A stretch of DNA of 64,000 nt, from contig CAVUNO010000003.1 in assembly GCA_963742875.1 (NCBI GenBank), positions 62,001-126,000 of the forward strand. Direction: 5' to 3'. The translations under genes were made by a program, and so were the position numbers. The notes below the pieces were generated by a model. That model was not told where the DNA came from, searched no databases, and saw nothing but the letters and a program-made list of their open reading frames with translations. This DNA comes from Bog-532 sp963742875 (GTDB lineage: Bacteria > Actinomycetota > Actinomycetes > Streptosporangiales > Streptosporangiaceae). Below, piece by piece: positions 62,399-64,000 of the stretch (positions within the stretch are counted from its first letter, which is position 1; every line of letters begins with the position of its first letter).

Positions 62399-63813
62399 CC
62401 CGTTCCCCCCGGCTGTCGTTGCGCGCCCGGCTGCTGGCCGGGCTGATCGCGGTGACGGCCGTGTTCCTGGTCATCATGGGAACCGTCAGCGCGTTCGTGA
62501 TCAGCGGCCACCTCTCCGCCCAATTCGACGACACCCTGCTGGCCGCGGTGGGCGAGACACCCGCGCAGCTGAAGGCCAGCCCGGCCTTCGCGCTCGCCGG
62601 GGTGGGGCCCCGGGGAACCGTCGTGGAGTATGACAACGGGTCGCCCTACGCCAGCCAGCTCGTCGCGGCCCTGGACACGATGCCATTGACCCAGCTGCGT
62701 CAGCACGTCAAGGCGCACACGGTCTATCCCGTTCCCGGTACCACCCTCGCGGCGGCCGGGCGGCGGGTCTCCCTGGGCACCGGTATCAACGGCATCATGG
62801 TGATCGCGGCGCCCCGCGACCGGGTTGCCGCCGGGGTGCGCAGCCTGGTGATCGCCGAGCTCATCACCGGCTGCGCCCTGCTCGCGGTGCTCGCCGCGGG
62901 CGGCCGGTGGCTGATCGGCCGGGGACTCGCGCCCCTCAATCAGATGGCCACTACGGCCCGGCGCATCACCACCCGCGGCGACCTGACCGCCCGGATGCCG
63001 GACCCGGGTGATCACGCGGAGGTCGGCTCCCTGGCGGACGCGATCAACACGATGCTGGACCGGATCCAGCAGGCGTTCAGCGCCCGGCTGCATTCGGAGC
63101 AGAAGGTCCGCCAGTTCGCCGCGGACGCCTCCCACGAGCTCCGTACCCCGCTGACGACCATCCGCGGATACGCCGAACTTTACGGGCAGGGAGCCCTCGG
63201 CCCGGATCAGCTGCCGAACGCGATGCGCCGGATTGACGAGGAATCACAGCGGATGAGCAGGCTGGTCGCCGAGCTGCTGGAGCTCGCACGGCTCGACCGG
63301 ACGTCCTCGCTGAACCTGACCGAGACTGATCTGGCTGTCCTGGTGCGCGACGCCGCCGCCGACGCGAGCGCCGTCGAACCCGGCCGCCCGGTCCAGGCTG
63401 AGGCCCCGGACCGGCTGGTCGTCGTGGCCGACGAACCACGGATTCGCCAGGTACTGGCGAATCTGCTGGGCAATGTGCGAGAGCACACCCCGCCGGGGAC
63501 ACCGGTTGCGCTCCGGCTCAGCCCGGCCGGCGGCGGCGCCCTAATCGAGGTCGCCGACGCCGGCCCCGGAATGCAGCCCGAGGACGCGGCCCGCGCGTTC
63601 GACCGTTTCCACCGTGGCGCCCGGGACAAGCACGCGGGCCAGAACGCCGGCCGGGTCGAGAACGGGAGCGGGCTCGGGCTGTCGATCGTCCAGGCGATCG
63701 CGGCCGCGCACAACGGTCACGCGGATCTGGTGTCCGCTCCGGGGCACGGCACCCGGGTGCGGGTGTGGCTGCCGGCTGAGGTGGTGTCCCGCGACGTCGC
63801 CCCGCCGGCGTAA
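62395..63813 (+). CDS. HAMP-containing sensor histidine kinase
   Basis: This is the partner kinase of the response regulator, 472 residues. It has two membrane segments (about residues 12-37 and 150-175) around an extracytoplasmic sensor domain of some 110 residues, a HAMP domain (RGLAPLNQMATTARRITTRG), the H-box FAADASHELRTPLTTIRGYA and ATPase boxes LANLLGNVREHTP, EVADAGPGM and NGSGLGLSIVQAI. It is similar in layout to TrcS/TcrY-type kinases. The stimulus is unknown. Confidence 0.94.
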   Translation: MTRSPRLSLRARLLAGLIAVTAVFLVIMGTVSAFVISGHLSAQFDDTLLAAVGETPAQLKASPAFALAGVGPRGTVVEYDNGSPYASQLVAALDTMPLTQLRQHVKAHTVYPVPGTTLAAAGRRVSLGTGINGIMVIAAPRDRVAAGVRSLVIAELITGCALLAVLAAGGRWLIGRGLAPLNQMATTARRITTRGDLTARMPDPGDHAEVGSLADAINTMLDRIQQAFSARLHSEQKVRQFAADASHELRTPLTTIRGYAELYGQGALGPDQLPNAMRRIDEESQRMSRLVAELLELARLDRTSSLNLTETDLAVLVRDAAADASAVEPGRPVQAEAPDRLVVVADEPRIRQVLANLLGNVREHTPPGTPVALRLSPAGGGALIEVADAGPGMQPEDAARAFDRFHRGARDKHAGQNAGRVENGSGLGLSIVQAIAAAHNGHADLVSAPGHGTRVRVWLPAEVVSRDVAPPA

Positions 63814-63937
63814 CGCGCCCACGGCCGGCGCCCGAGCACCGCTCAGCCACGGCGCGTGAACCTACGCAGACGTAGCCAGCCCCGGCCCGGTGACGTAGTC
63901 TGGGCGTAGCACGGGCAATTGCGCGGAGGAGGCGACA

Positions 63938-64000
63938 GTGACCGCCGGCGTTATCCTGCTGTTTTTCATAGCGATCCTCGTCGCCTTTTTCTGGAACAAA
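63938..64000 (+). CDS. small membrane protein, start only
   Basis: GTG at 63938 is preceded by GGAGGAGG with proper spacing. The 21 visible codons encode a single hydrophobic helix (TAGVILLFFIAILVAFFWNK). The gene continues past the window end. Function unknown. Confidence 0.6.
   Translation, partial: MTAGVILLFFIAILVAFFWNK

Overview
The window is a piece of a high-GC actinobacterial chromosome. It carries a complete 14-subunit type I NADH dehydrogenase locus, menaquinone genes, a CTC/L25 ribosomal protein, ABC-F and PMT proteins, and many GTG or TTG starts with 4-base ATGA/GTGA stop-start overlaps. Gene content resembles Streptomyces and Streptosporangiales relatives. I cannot assign a genus from the sequence alone. 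No phage, insertion sequence, CRISPR array or rRNA operon was seen. One tRNA gene (Gln, anticodon TTG) is present.

Region by region. 1-2.9 kb: the 3' part of korA, then korB (2-oxoacid:ferredoxin oxidoreductase), convergent with msrA. 2.9-22.8 kb, all on the minus strand: menG, then menJ (menaquinone reductase), nuoA to nuoN in canonical order, and a long-chain polyprenyl diphosphate synthase. This block makes menaquinone and the complex that reduces it. A perfect Rex-type operator (21883-21900) lies upstream of menJ, which suggests NADH/NAD+ control of menJ-nuo. nuoD is broken into two overlapping frames. 23-27.6 kb: rplY-pth-cysQ-cysD-cysN (translation and sulfate activation). 27.8-32.7 kb: a small tandem-repeat peptide gene, an N-terminally truncated NB-ARC/TPR (AfsR-like) gene, prs and glmU. 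32.9-37.4 kb: an MFS transporter, tRNA-Gln, and a fatty-acid desaturase with a downstream TetR regulator. 37.4-39.6 kb: rhodanese and cysteine dioxygenase, then a truncated tam remnant facing an intact tamR. 39.6-52.1 kb: ABC-F, ispE, rsmA, tatD, metG, two glycosyltransferases, rsmI and a frameshifted protein O-mannosyltransferase. 52.2-55.4 kb: a SigR-like ECF sigma factor with no adjacent anti-sigma gene, an array of palindromic repeats, an SDR dehydrogenase and the decayed 3' end of a gas-vesicle cluster. 55.8-64 kb: plsX, a divergent arginyl-tRNA synthetase, two related exported proteins, and a two-component system that is probably linked to them.

Unusual features: (1) a perfect Rex box on the menJ-nuo unit; (2) a six-unit tandem-repeat peptide next to a truncated AfsR-like protein; (3) a 58-bp dispersed repeat that encodes the N-terminus of TatD and recurs between ispE and rsmA, plus a related palindromic repeat family; (4) gene decay in tam and gvp, with the regulator or downstream gvp genes left intact; (5) single-base frame breaks in nuoD, the PMT gene, tam and probably korB, which may be real or may reflect assembly errors; (6) a 38-bp repeated motif between the two exported-protein genes.
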